Shown here: one piece after another, positions 12,301 to 24,146 of the stretch | Layout of the letters: the number at the start of each line of letters is the position of its first letter | Position numbering within the stretch: position 1 is the first letter of the stretch | Source of the DNA: Medakamo hakoo | Taxonomy: Eukaryota > Chlorophyta > Trebouxiophyceae > Coccomyxaceae | NCBI GenBank assembly: GCA_026636295.1 | Contig: CP089459.1 | Span: forward strand, 620,001 to 684,000 | DNA: 64,000 nucleotides | Direction: 5' to 3' | Notes under the pieces: generated by a model | What the model was told of the DNA's origin: nothing | Seen by the model: the letters and a program-made list of their open reading frames with translations, nothing else | The model's database searches: none | Made by a program: the position numbers and the translations under genes

Positions 12301-12543
12301 GGCAGGCCGCCGCCGTTACCGCACTCCTGCATGCTCACCACGCCGCTGCCCTGGAAGTCCGTGCGCACAGTCGCGGACGCGTCAAACGGCTGGATGTGGT
12401 GTGGTGGAGTGCGGATGGATGGAGGATGAGAAAGATGAGCCAAAGAGCCCGACGGCGTGGGCGTGCGTGTGTCAGGCCGCCCGACTTGCCGCCCGCGCCT
12501 CGACCCCTTCACGCCGTCCTCCAATTCCTCTCACCTCAGCCAT
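9330..12543 (-). CDS. Large Ala/Gln/His/Pro-rich coiled-coil protein, family not recognised
   Basis: The main exon, 12389-9330, is open for 1,019 codons. A 9-nt first exon 12543-12535 encoding MAE, joined at a GTGAG donor and ATCCAG acceptor, gives MAEPFDASATVRTDF and about 1,022 residues; this start is tentative. An acidic run (Asp8) lies near residues 136-143. A compositionally normal block follows at about 172-275 (SGRLTSKEDETRLQDECRKL, then IIRGMASGEVRRHLEEREAE), with leucine-heptad coiled coil at 225-275. The remaining 700 residues are Ala, Pro, Gly and AQ/AH repeats, and the C-terminus is HGHHHHV. Several opposite-strand frames are also long here, an effect of GC content. The regular block suggests a real, possibly transcription-related protein; no function is assigned. 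Confidence 0.6.
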
Positions 12544-13066
12544 GAAAGGCTGGCACGCCTGGCTGTGGCCCAGTGCCTACGGAGGTGTGAAAGGCCGCGT
12601 CCTGTGCGTGTGAAAGGGGAGTACGGCAGAAAGGTGGAGACGAGTGAGAGTTTCGGCCCGTCGGCGTCGGCTGCGCAAGCTAACGCCCACGGCGCCAGGA
12701 GGCTGGACGGTTTGAGGACCTCGCACTGCCCACCGAAAGGCGTCCGTGTCACTGTCAGCCCGTTGCGCGGGTCAAACAGGGCAGGAAGCCTCGCGGGCCC
12801 GCCGTTGGCGGGGGGGGCGACGGGAAACAGACTCCCGCCAGCGGCTGCCCGCGGCTGCACCAGGGCAATGCGGCCCGACACCACGCACCGTTCCTCCCGT
12901 CCGATCTCGCAAACACGCGGCACGCCGTGGCCCCCGGGCCTTGTGGTCAGTGGGGACGGGCGCGTGCGTGCGTCGCCCGTGCGCGTGCGTGCTTTTGTCG
13001 CGGCCGTGGGGCCGGGCCTTTTTTTGTTTGGTTCTTCTGAAGCCCGCGTCGCGCTTCGTGCTTGCA
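12544..13066. other. Intergenic region upstream of the coiled-coil gene
   Basis: About 520 bp between the 5' end of the coiled-coil gene and the 3' end of the Puf6-like gene, both on the minus strand. It should hold a promoter and a 3' UTR. No convincing gene, tRNA or repeat was seen. Confidence 0.5.
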
Positions 13067-15860
13067 TCACCCCTCCTTCGCCCCGCCGAGCACTCTCCCC
13101 GCCCAGGCCTCCACGTTCCCGCCCTCCACGACGCCCTTCAGTTCCTTCCGCGCCGCCTCCCTCGCCTCCCCGCACTGCCCATCCACGTCCGCGGCCAGCG
13201 CCGTCCACACAGCCGCCACAACCTTGGCGGCGTGGCCGCCGACCAGGCTGCCGCACCGGCCGGCCAGCGCGCGGGTCCACAGCTCGCGCACGGCCGCCGC
13301 CGCCGCGCGCGTCCCAGGACCCGGGCCGGCGTCGCTCTGTTCTTCAACAGCCAGCAGCGCGAAATGCTTCAGGGCGCGGGACGCGTAGAAATCGGTCAGG
13401 GCGTGCGTGGGTTGTTCCCCTCCTGCGTCCTCACCACCGTCCAGTGGCGCGGCCGCGTCGGCGACGACCGCCTCCCTCACCGCCGCCACGCCCGCGCTGT
13501 GCGCGTCCAGCAGGACGCCGTCCCGCCCCCCGCCGCGGGCGGCTTCCAACAGGACGTCCGCGCCCGGGCCACGCAGCAGCGCGGCCTCGCCGGCCGCCAC
13601 GGCGGCCAACAGCTTGCCGCCCAGCGAGGCTGGGCCGCTCCCAAACACCTCCCGCCGCCGTTTGTCGCCCTCTTTCTTGGAGATGCCCAGGGCGGGGAGG
13701 GGGGCAGGAATGGCGGAGGAGGGAGGGGGAGCAGGACCGCTCCCATTCTCCGGCTTTTTGTCGTCGTCGTCGCCGCCGTCGCCGTCCTCTCCAGCACCAC
13801 CGCCACCACCCCCGACCGGCTCGCCCGCTGCGACCGCCGCCTTCACGGCCTCGCCCGCGGCGGTTTTGGGGTGGATCAGCGCCAGCGTGTGAGGCGGCAG
13901 GTAACGCGTGCTGTCCGGCTCCAGCAACTGGAGCAGGACGCGGCGGGCGTGCTTGTGGGCCAGGGTGGACGGGACGGCGTCCGCGGCGCAGACGGCCGCC
14001 GCGAGTTCGGCACCGACGATTTTAGACAGCAGCTGCGTGTCGTCCGTGTGCGTCAGGGCGGAGCCCAGCACCGCGTGCGCCCACTCGTCCCGGGCCATGG
14101 CGCACACGTGACCCTTCATGGCTTTAATGGCTTTCTTCCGGTCGCGGGCGGTGCCCAAGGCCAGGACGGTCGCCGCGGCGGCCGCGCCTTCGCGCGTGTG
14201 CACCATGCGCATGAGGGCGGGGCCGGCCAGGCCTTCAATCGCGTCCGCGGCGGCGCGCGGCGGGGCGGCGGCCAAGTATTCCGCGAGTAAGCGGTGCGTG
14301 AGCGCCGGGTCCAGCATGCCCTTGTCCAAAATCGGCGTGACCTGGGTGGCGAGGCGTTGCAAGATGGCGGCCCGGCGGGGGGGTGGGCGGCCTCTAGCGC
14401 AGCGGCTAGGGACGCGGGCACTTTGCCCCCACCACCCCCGCCCGCCGGAAACAGCACGTACTCCCGGCTGTAAAACTCGGCCGCCATGCCGTCCCGTTGT
14501 GCGGGCGAGGCGCGCGAGTACAGCTCGTCCACGACGGCCGCGCCCGTCGGGTGGCGGAGCAGGCCGGCGAGGTGGCCGCGGTAGAGCTTGAGCCAGTCTG
14601 TGTGATTTTTTTTTTTGGGAGAGGGTTGGGGTACGATGAGTGTTGTGCGACCGGAGGGCGTTCTTATGCCTGGCGGAGTCCTGAGACTCCAGCCGTGCGA
14701 GAAGCAGGGCTGAGCATGCCGCGCAGGCCTGGACGTGCGCGGGAGGGACGAAGCCCCCCTCGCACCGCAGGAAAAAAAACCGGCGCGAAAGTTTTTTTTT
14801 TTTTTTCTCGGCAGGGCCATGACCCGAAAAAAGGCGCGGCCACCGAAACAACGAGTGCCGGCGGGTTTCACTTCCCTGCCTGATTTTTTCCAAACAGCGG
14901 GCCTCACGACATTTCTTTTTGTCCGCAGCGCTCCGGTGGAGAAGACTCCTCCGTCGCGCACGCGTAGGAAAGATAACGCAGTCAATTGTCGAGAAAAGGG
15001 CATCACCGGCCGCGGTGGTTGGATGGAAAAAAGAAAAAGAAAGACCAAAAAAAACACCACACACACCTGCGACTTCATCTTTGGGCGCGCCAGCAATGAG
15101 CTTGACGACCAGGAAGTGGCCGTACGAGGACTTGGCCAGCGGGATGGCGTCCGCCCGGACTTCCGCCACAGCGGCCGCCCGCGCGGCGGGGGGTGCGTGC
15201 TTCGCCGCGGCTTGCAAGACACGCGACGCCGTGTGCGACATGGCTAGCCGGGCGACGGCGCCTTTGGCGGCGGTGAGGACGTCCGCTGCCAAGGCTGCCC
15301 GTTCCTCTGCCGGCGTGTCGGACCGGCGCAGGCGCTCCCATTTCGCGGTGATGGCCTGTTTTTTTTTGGGGGGGAGAGAGTTTTGGCTAGGTTGAGCGCG
15401 GCAGTGCCCTCTGGAAAAAAAAGAGTTGTTTAATGTCGGCTTATCCCGCTCTTCGTAACTCTCACCTTGATCAGGTCTTCGTTGCGCTTGGGCCGCTTGG
15501 TCGGCGGGGCGTCGCCGTCGGCAGGGCTGTGCGTGTTTGCGTGGAGGGAGCGGGTGAGAAGAGGAAAAAAAACGCATGTGGCGGCGGCCCGAGTTTTAGT
15601 GTGCGGATGCCTGGGGTCCCGGACATGCCGTCCGTGGGCACACCGCACACGCCGGAGCGTGGCTGACACGCTCAGGTATCCAGACCCGAGGTTGTTTGCC
15701 ATTCCCCGCTCACCCTCCTCTCCGCTCACCGTTTAGCCGCCGGTTTTGCCGGCGGCGGGCGGGCGGCAGGCGGCTTTTTCTGCGGCCCGCCAGGTTTTTT
15801 AGTGGTCGCGGGGCCTGATGGCCGGGCCGGGCGGGGTTTGGAGGGCTTGGCGGTCGTCAT
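13067..15860 (-). CDS. PUM3: Puf6/PUM3 (APUM24)-like nucleolar Pumilio protein, one apparent frameshift
   Basis: Exons read 15860-15730, 15526-15466, 15355-15067 and 14597-13067. The basic N-terminus ([16 protein letters not shown], later [11 protein letters not shown]) is a nuclear-type tail. Pumilio-like helical repeats follow: [47 protein letters not shown] and [11 protein letters not shown]. The C-terminal CPL-like region includes [17 protein letters not shown] and [15 protein letters not shown]. Yeast Puf6, human PUM3 and plant APUM24 act in pre-rRNA processing and 60S assembly in the nucleolus. In the last exon the frame changes by one base at a seven-base C run on the coding strand (14377-14383). 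One more base would restore phase and give about 670 residues. A sequencing or assembly error in the homopolymer is most likely, since both sides are well conserved in type. Confidence 0.82.
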
Positions 15861-16166
15861 GGTGAGAGGCGTTGGGCGCGGGAGTCGCGGTCACCCGTGC
15901 CCACGGCGGTCGAAGACGAGCGAGTACTCGCTAGCTTTCGTCGTTTTGGCCGACACCGCCCGCCGCGCTTCACTTCGCTTTTCCTTGGCAGAGAGAGCAG
16001 CCCCGTCTGCGAACTCCTCTCCCCTCCCGCTGCGCCACCCTCCGCCTGCACGTGTGGGGGACTCGCGTGGCGCGGAACCCCCACTCCTTTCGCCAGAGGC
16101 GCGGCCCGGCCGCGGCCGCCGCCCAAACCTTTCTATTTTGCCGCGTGTTTGACAAACAACTCCAGC

Positions 16167-18607
16167 ATGCCTGTCGCGGAGGCGAACAAAATCCCGCTGA
16201 CGCTCATCGTCGGCTTCCTGGGTGCCGGCAAGACCAGCCTGGTGAACCGCATCCTGTCCGGCCGTGGCGGCCGCCGCCTGGCCGTGATTGAGAACGAACT
16301 TGGAGAGGTGGGCATCGATAGCCAGCTCGGTGCGTTTTCAAGAACGATTTGAGAGTGTTTCAGGGCGCCCGATGCGGCGCGGGCATGTGCACGTCCATGT
16401 TCATGTATGCGGGAGTTAAGGGAGCAATGGAAGGGCGGCCGCGGTTCGGCGGCGGAGCCGACTGCCAACTCGGCCGTCACGCGCAGCCTAGTTTGGTCGT
16501 AGTAGGTTGACGAGGACGCGCCTCGCGGGCGCGTGAGGCGGCCACTCGCCCCTCCCGACCGTCCAGGGCAAAGAGGAGACGCTGCGCCACCGAACAAGAC
16601 CGAAACATGGGGTCGGATGCCCTTGCCGTTTGTGCGGGGCGCCGCCGTTTTCGGCTGGAAATGCGGTGGCCCGACGTGGAAACCGGGCGAGCGACACGCA
16701 GCCCGCGCTTTTTCCTCTTTTCGCTTTTCGCCCCGCCGCCACGGCCCTGCCGATCCGTTCGGCCCGCCGCTTCCTGCCGCTTGGTCAGAGATCACAGGCG
16801 ATGACGTTGGTGGTGGTCTGGCCCGATCGCGCACCCCGCCACCGGCCGGCGGCGCGCTTTTTTGCGCGCCCTTTGCTCTTTCCGCCCCCCGTCTCCCTCC
16901 AACCCTCACCTCATCTTGCCACCACTCATCACGCCTCCCCCCCCTTTCCCTGGCCCCACAGTCTCCGCCAACCTCATCGCCAAGGAGGACATCGTGTCTC
17001 TAGAACGCGGCTGCGTCTGCTGCTCCCTGCGGTCCGATTTGGTGGAAGCGCTGAAGGAGCTGGAACGCCGGGCGGGCGCGTCGGGCCAGCCCTTTGACGC
17101 GGTCCTGCTCGAGACGACGGGCGTCGCCGACCCGGGGCCGGTGGTGAGTCTTTGTTTTGCGTTTTTTGAGTCTTCATGGCGTGTGCGTTCGTCGACGTGA
17201 CACCCTGGGCACGGCGGCCGCGTGAGAAAGAGCGGGTCGGCCCCGGGCCGCGCTTCCGGGAAAAAAAAACCACGACTTTTTCGCCGCGTCCCTGCCCTCA
17301 ACCTCCAACGTGACTCATTTTCACCCCCCCCCCCCCGCACCCTCCAGGTCTTCACATTCTTTGCCAACTCCTGGATCTCCTCCCGCTTCCGCCTGGACTC
17401 TGTCTGCTGCCTGGTCGACGCCAAGCACATCTCCCAGCTGCTGGACGAGCGGTCGCCCGACGCGCTGGATGAGGTCGTCAACCAGATTGCGTTTGCCGAC
17501 ACCATCCTGCTCAACAAGATCGATTTGGTGAGCCCGGAAGACCTCCAGCACGCCCGGGATTTGGTCCGGTCCGTCAACATGACGGCCAACCTGATCGAGT
17601 GCCAGTTGAAGGACTCCGACGTCGCGGACGGCGCGGTCGCGCCTGCGACGGGCGCGACCGGCCCCGGCGCGGCCGTGACCTGGGACACCGTCATGGACGT
17701 CAACTCCTTTTCCATTGAACGCGCGCTCCAAGTCGACCCGACCTTCATGGACGACGACGACGACGACGCAGGCGGGCACTCGCACTCGCACTCGGACGCC
17801 GACGACGACGATGGAGAAGAGACGACGACGGGCCACGCGGCGACGTCGGAGCGCGACGGCCAACCGGGCACGGGCGGGCCGCCGTCCACGCGCGCCCGCT
17901 CGCGCGAAACTGCCACCGCGGCTGGCGTAACCGGCACGGCCGCGCGCAAGCGGGGGCGGGCCGCGTCTCGGGGCGGGTCCTCCTCCGCCGGCGGCGGCGA
18001 GTCGGGCGCCAAGGGCGCCGCGCCCGCGACCCACCCCAAGAAAGCGGCGGGCGCCATGCCGGCCGCCGGCCGCTGGCGCCGCCAGTCCTTGCACGACCTG
18101 GCCGGCGTCTCCTCCGTCGGCATCTCCGCCGCCGGCCCCCTGGACCAGTACCGCTTCAACATGTTCATGAAGGACCTGCTCCTCGAAAAGGCGCGCGACA
18201 TCATGCGCTGCAAGGGCGTCCTGTGCATCCACGGCCAGGAAGGGAAGCGGTTTGTGTTCCAGGGCGTCCACGACACGGTGTGCTTCGGGCCGTCCGCCCA
18301 GGGCTGGGACCCGGACGCCGGCCCGCCCGTCTCCCAGATCGTGTTCATCGGCCGCAACCTGGACCGCCAAATGCTGTCCGAGGGGTTCCGGTCGTGCGTG
18401 TGGACCCCCCTGCCCGCGGGCTGGGCGGAGCACGTCGACGCCCGCAGCGGCCGCCCCTACTACGTCTGTCCCTCGACGGGCGGCAAGCAGTGGACGCGCC
18501 CCACCGACGGCGACGGCGCGGACGGCGCGGACGGCGTGGAAGTCACGGAAGCGCCGCTGCGGCCGTCCCTGGACGGCGGGTCCAAACCCGTGCCGGCCAG
18601 CGGGTGA
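16167..18607 (+). CDS. COG0523 (CobW/ZNG1-like) metallochaperone GTPase with C-terminal WW domain
   Basis: Three exons: 16167-16329, 16962-17143 and 17348-18607, giving about 534 residues. Walker [10 protein letters not shown] is at residues 16-24, the metal-binding CxCC signature (ERGCVCCSL) at 72-75, and the guanine-specificity motif NKID at about 171-174. An Asp/His insertion (Asp6, then [12 protein letters not shown]) near 250-268 could bind metal. A CobW C-terminal domain follows ([20 protein letters not shown] to [13 protein letters not shown]). At about 469-500 lies a complete WW domain: LPAGW, GRPYYV, then W and P at about 497 and 500. COG0523 proteins deliver Zn or other metals to client enzymes. 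The WW domain should bind proline-rich ligands. It is in frame in one exon, so it is not an annotation join. The first intron is long (632 bp). Confidence 0.9.
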
Positions 18608-20387
<1,780 letters not shown>

Positions 20388-20694
20388 AGAGGGAAACGTC
20401 TGTGCTTGCGTGTTTTTTTCTCCGTGGCGTTGTGTCGGATGAGGTGGGAGAGGGGGCCGCGTCTGTAAAAAACGACCCGGCCCGCCTTCTCGACTGAAAA
20501 AAAAATCGATGCCGTGCCCGACGCCTGCGCCCTACAGGATTTCACACACGCACGTCCGGGGTCATCTCTCTCGTCTCTCGCGCTCTTCCTCTCTCTCTCT
20601 CTCTCTCTCTCTCTCCGGGTACAACTCGTACACACAACCCTCACCACTCTCTCTCACCCTCTCCATTCCATTCCTCACCCTCTCCCACCCTCTC
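20388..20694. other. Convergent spacer with (CT)n repeat
   Basis: About 307 bp between ubiquitin-L40 and the SPD1-like gene, tail to tail. It contains the UGUAA signal, a (CT)n tract at about 20589-20613 and a downstream run of CTCTC/ACCCTC units. No gene was seen. Confidence 0.6.
20464..20468 (+). terminator. UGUAA poly(A) signal for ubiquitin-L40
   Basis: TGTAA on the plus strand about 77 nt past the stop codon, the usual position and sequence of green-algal polyadenylation signals. Confidence 0.5.
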
Positions 20695-22762
20695 TCATTT
20701 CGCCCGGCGTTTGCCACGCCGGCCCGTGCCCGTCCCATTCACCAACAGGCCGGAGCTGGGGACACCACCACCACCGCCATTGCCACGCCGGCCGGGCGGC
20801 ACAAACTCCTGCTGCATGGCGGCCAAGCCCGCCAGGGCGTCCGTGTCGGGCACGTCACGCAGCGCGGCCGCCGCCCAGGCGTACGGCTCCGCGGCCTGGG
20901 CGGGCGAGCCGTCGGGCGAGGGGACGTAGCCCGCCAGGTCGTCGCCGTCCGTGGAGGAAGAGGCGGGGGAAGGCTCGTCCTCCGACGAGCCGCCGCCGCC
21001 GGTCCCGGCCTCGGCCGCGCGCGCGGCCGCGGCCGCGGCCGCCGCGGCCGCCACCTCCTCCACGCCGTCGTACCGGACCTCGTCCACGACGACGGCCGGG
21101 GAGCCCGGCTCCCGGCGGCGCACTTGGACGACGGGCACCTTGCCGTGGAGCAGGCAGTCGACCGAGTCTTCCACCCAGTGCGCGACCCACAGGGCGCGGT
21201 CCCGCATCTCGATGACGAGCGGGAAGGTCGGCGGCGCGCGCCGTTCCAGGACCGACTTCTGCGTCCCGCGCGCCCGGGCCTCGTCGTCGCCCAGCGTCAC
21301 GGACTGGATGCCGCCCACCAAGTCCGACAGCGTGGGGTTCTTCATCAGGTTGTCCAGCAGCTGGCCGTGCGCCGTGCCGACCAGCTGGACGCCCCGCTCC
21401 GCGATCGTGCGGCACGCGAGCGCTTCTGCCTCTGTCCCTATCTCGTCGACGATGACGACCTCCGGCATGTGGTTCTCCACGGCCTCCACCATGACCCGGT
21501 GCTGGGCGGACGGGTCGGGCACCTGCATGCGGCGGGCGCCGCCGATGGCCGGGTGCGGGACGTCGCCGTCCCCGCCGATCTCGTTGGACGTGTCGATGAT
21601 GACGACGCGCTTGTGCAGCTCGTCCGCGAGCACGCGCGCCATCTCGCGGATGACGGTCGTCTTGCCGACGCCCGGCCGCCCCAGGAACAGGATGGAGTTG
21701 GGGACGGGCAGGATGTCCCGGATCAGGGAAATGTGGCCGGTGACGGCGCGCCCCACGCGGCAGGTCAGGCCGATGACCGCGCCGCGCCGGTTGCGGATGG
21801 CGGAAATGCGGTGGAGCGTGCCCTCGACGCCCGCCCGGTTGTCGCCGCCGAACTGGCCGACGGCCGCTTCGGCGGCCTGCAGGTCCGCCCAGGTGATGGG
21901 CTCGTCCCGCAGGAACTCGCCGCCGACCCCGCCCAGGAACCGGGCTTCCGGGCGGCGGCCCAGGTCCAGGACGACTTCCAGCAGCTGGGGCCGGTGCGGG
22001 TGGGAGGCGATGACGCCGCGAATGTCCGCCGGCAGGGCGGTGAGCAAGGCGTCCAGGTCGTCGCGGACCATGACGGTGCCGTCCATTTCGCGCAGGACGC
22101 CGGGGGTGGAGGCGGCTGCGTGGGTGGGTGGGTGGGTGGGGGGTGGGGACGCGCGCGCGGATGGTGGTGAGAGAGGTGTGGGTGTGGCGCGAGGCAGGCG
22201 GGAGCGCCGTGTCGCCGGGGCGGCCTTCGAAAAAAGAAACGCAGCGCCACGCGTGCGCGGGGGGGCCGCGTTCCGTCGGTCTTTGCGCTTTCCTCCACCC
22301 ACCCACCCCGCCCCTGGACGAGAGCGGCTGTGCGCGGCCTGCCGACGCGAGCCGAGCTGTGGCGTGGGCGGGGTGATGCACGCCCTCTCTCTCCCCAACT
22401 CACCGTCTGCCGCGGCCGGCTCGCCCTGCGCTTTCGCGGCGCGCGGAGGCGACGCGCGACGCGACGCGGTCACAGCTGGTCGACGACAGGGCGGACGCGT
22501 CGGCGGGACCGGCGGCCGGGCGCCCGCGTGCGCGGGCCTGTGTGTTGGCGTGGGGGACGACGGGGGGATGCGTCGTGGGGGGTGAGGGCATTTCTTTGAC
22601 GCGCGCGAGCGGGGGTGCTTCCTGTCCGCGCAGCCGCGCGGACAGGGGCCGACCGAGGCCGCCCCGCTACGCAGTAGGAAGCCAGGAATGCGTAAGTCAG
22701 TCCCACAGGGACAAAAAGGCGGCAGGCAGTCCAACTCACCGCCGACACCGAGCGAGAAGCAT
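20695..22762 (-). CDS. SPD1: Ycf45/SPD1-type plastid AAA-like ATPase
   Basis: Main exon 22115-20695, preceded by 22666-22404 and a proposed 23-nt first exon 22762-22740 (MLLARCRR); phases close at about 568 residues. The N-terminal 95 residues are Arg/Pro/Ala-rich and basic, like a transit peptide. The core matches Ycf45 and bacterial SpoIIIAA-type ATPases: Walker [30 protein letters not shown], Walker [18 protein letters not shown] and [20 protein letters not shown]. Arabidopsis SPD1 is needed for plastid development in seedlings, and Ycf45 is plastid-encoded in some algae, so a stromal role is likely. The C-terminus is Ala/Glu/Ser-rich and ends in a basic GKRRAK. The 5' exons are inferred from splice motifs only; the catalytic core is certain. 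Confidence 0.85.
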
Positions 22763-22875
22763 TTTTTTTGGGGCGTTTGTCGGCGCGAGGGAACAACCTA
22801 TAATGAGGATCAGGATTGTATTTCCCCCTCCCCGCCGCCTCTCTCTCATAACGCCCAAAACAAAACAAAAAACAA

Positions 22876-23988
22876 ATGCTCACGGCGTCCGTCGCACCGT
22901 GGCCGCTCCCACCCTGCCTGCTCTCTGCCACGGCCACCCTGGCCGCCGGCGACGACGACGACGCCGGCCTCCACCTCCGGGTCCGGCCCTCCTCCTCTCC
23001 AGCCTGCTCACCCACCGCCCTGTCCGCCGCCTGGCGCACGACCGCCGCTCTCCTGGCAGCCCACACCCTGGGCCAGCCCGTGCGCGGCCTGCTGACGCCG
23101 GTGGCTGGGCCGGGCGGCGGCCTGTTGTTTCGGTCCGTGCCGGGCGCCGCCTTGAGTGACCGCGCGCTCGCGGCCTGGTCCAGCGCAGCGGGCCTCCTCC
23201 CGCCACCGCCGCGTGCGCGTGCTGAGGCCGTCGCCAGCCTGGCCGTGGCCGTCAACAGGAGTGGACCAGACGCTCAAAACGCGACGGCCGTTTTCACGCT
23301 GCGGCCGGCCGCTAGGGCAACGCCCGCGCCCGCCCTCATTTCACCACTGCCCGCGCCGATCTGCCCCGCCCGTCCCACGGCCATCCAACGCGTCCGTGGC
23401 GGAGACGCGGCTTTCGGCACGGCCATAGACCTGACACTCACCTGGCCTCCTGGAAGTCCATACACCCGCGCGTGCGCCGTACTTCAGGCGCCCGCTCCTT
23501 TTTTGAGGATGGGGCAGCCAGTGGGCGTGGGTGGTTGTGGGGGGGAGGGTGGACGCACCACGGCAGCAGCACACGTCCGCACCACCCGGCGCCGCAGCCG
23601 GGACGAACCCGACACAGCGACGGTGTGCGTGGGCTTGGAGGCGGGTCGCAGCGACGGTTGTGTGAGGGTGGTGGCCGGCTTGGCCCGCGTGCGCCCGGCC
23701 GCGGGCGCCGCGGCCGGCTTGGTCGCCGACCCGCACGCCCGCGTGCCTGTGCCGCCGGCCCTGGTTGTGTGGGATGGACGCGTGGACAACTCGACGAGCA
23801 GCCTTATGACCTTGGCGCACGTCACCGACCACGCGGGCGTGCGGCCTGGGAGCGTGGATGAGACGGCCGCAGACGCGGTCGCGTCCTCGTCCGCCGTCGC
23901 GGCGGCCGTCTTGGCGGCCGCCATGCTCCAAGCCGCAATTGGGGCTGGGAGGAGGCTTTCATCGTTCAAGCAACAGAGCAAAGCATGA
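22876..23988 (+). CDS. Orphan type I membrane glycoprotein candidate
   Basis: A single open frame of 370 codons starting at ATG 22876; no family recognised. The N-terminus (MLTASVAPWPLPPCLLSA) could be a weak signal peptide, cleaved near LAAG before an Asp4 run. Three N-glycosylation sequons occur (NRS, NAT, NST). A hydrophobic Ala-rich helix near the C-terminus (SSSAVAAAVLAAAMLQAAIG) is followed by a basic tail RRLSSFKQQSKA. Together these suggest an ER or secretory type I protein. The stretch around 23510-23580 is G-rich and poorly protein-like, so a short unrecognised intron is possible. The start codon lies 113 bp from that of the SPD1-like gene on the other strand. Confidence 0.5.
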   Translation: MLTASVAPWPLPPCLLSATATLAAGDDDDAGLHLRVRPSSSPACSPTALSAAWRTTAALLAAHTLGQPVRGLLTPVAGPGGGLLFRSVPGAALSDRALAAWSSAAGLLPPPPRARAEAVASLAVAVNRSGPDAQNATAVFTLRPAARATPAPALISPLPAPICPARPTAIQRVRGGDAAFGTAIDLTLTWPPGSPYTRACAVLQAPAPFLRMGQPVGVGGCGGEGGRTTAAAHVRTTRRRSRDEPDTATVCVGLEAGRSDGCVRVVAGLARVRPAAGAAAGLVADPHARVPVPPALVVWDGRVDNSTSSLMTLAHVTDHAGVRPGSVDETAADAVASSSAVAAAVLAAAMLQAAIGAGRRLSSFKQQSKA

Positions 23989-24000
23989 GCGCGCGCGTTG

Positions 24001-24005
24001 TTACA
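24001..24005 (-). terminator. UGUAA poly(A) signal for GPC1
   Basis: TTACA on the plus strand reads TGTAA on the minus strand about 140 nt past the GPC1 stop codon. Confidence 0.4.
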
Positions 24006-24146
24006 CAATGTGTAGATAGCCTCTCCTACCACGTCACAACCCACCCCCCTCCGCAATGGGATGGATCCCCCACCCATCCCCATGGTCCATCCACGTCCAC
24101 CCGTTCCTCCGCGCGCCTCCGCCCCCGCCCTCCAGAGAAAAAAATG

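Noticed and set aside
9169-12429. Plus-strand open frame of over 1,000 codons opposite the coiled-coil gene
   Set aside because: It consists of Ala/Trp/Cys/Gly runs mirroring the GC-rich opposite strand. The minus frame has the only regular protein-like block.
12531-13280. Minus-strand frame upstream of the coiled-coil gene
   Set aside because: No family-like segment, and its 3' part overlaps the end of the Puf6-like exon in a different frame. It is more likely promoter and leader.
22876-23988. Identification as a GPI-synthesis subunit (PIG-T or PIG-X type)
   Set aside because: The topology is compatible, but no family motif could be pointed to, so no name was given.
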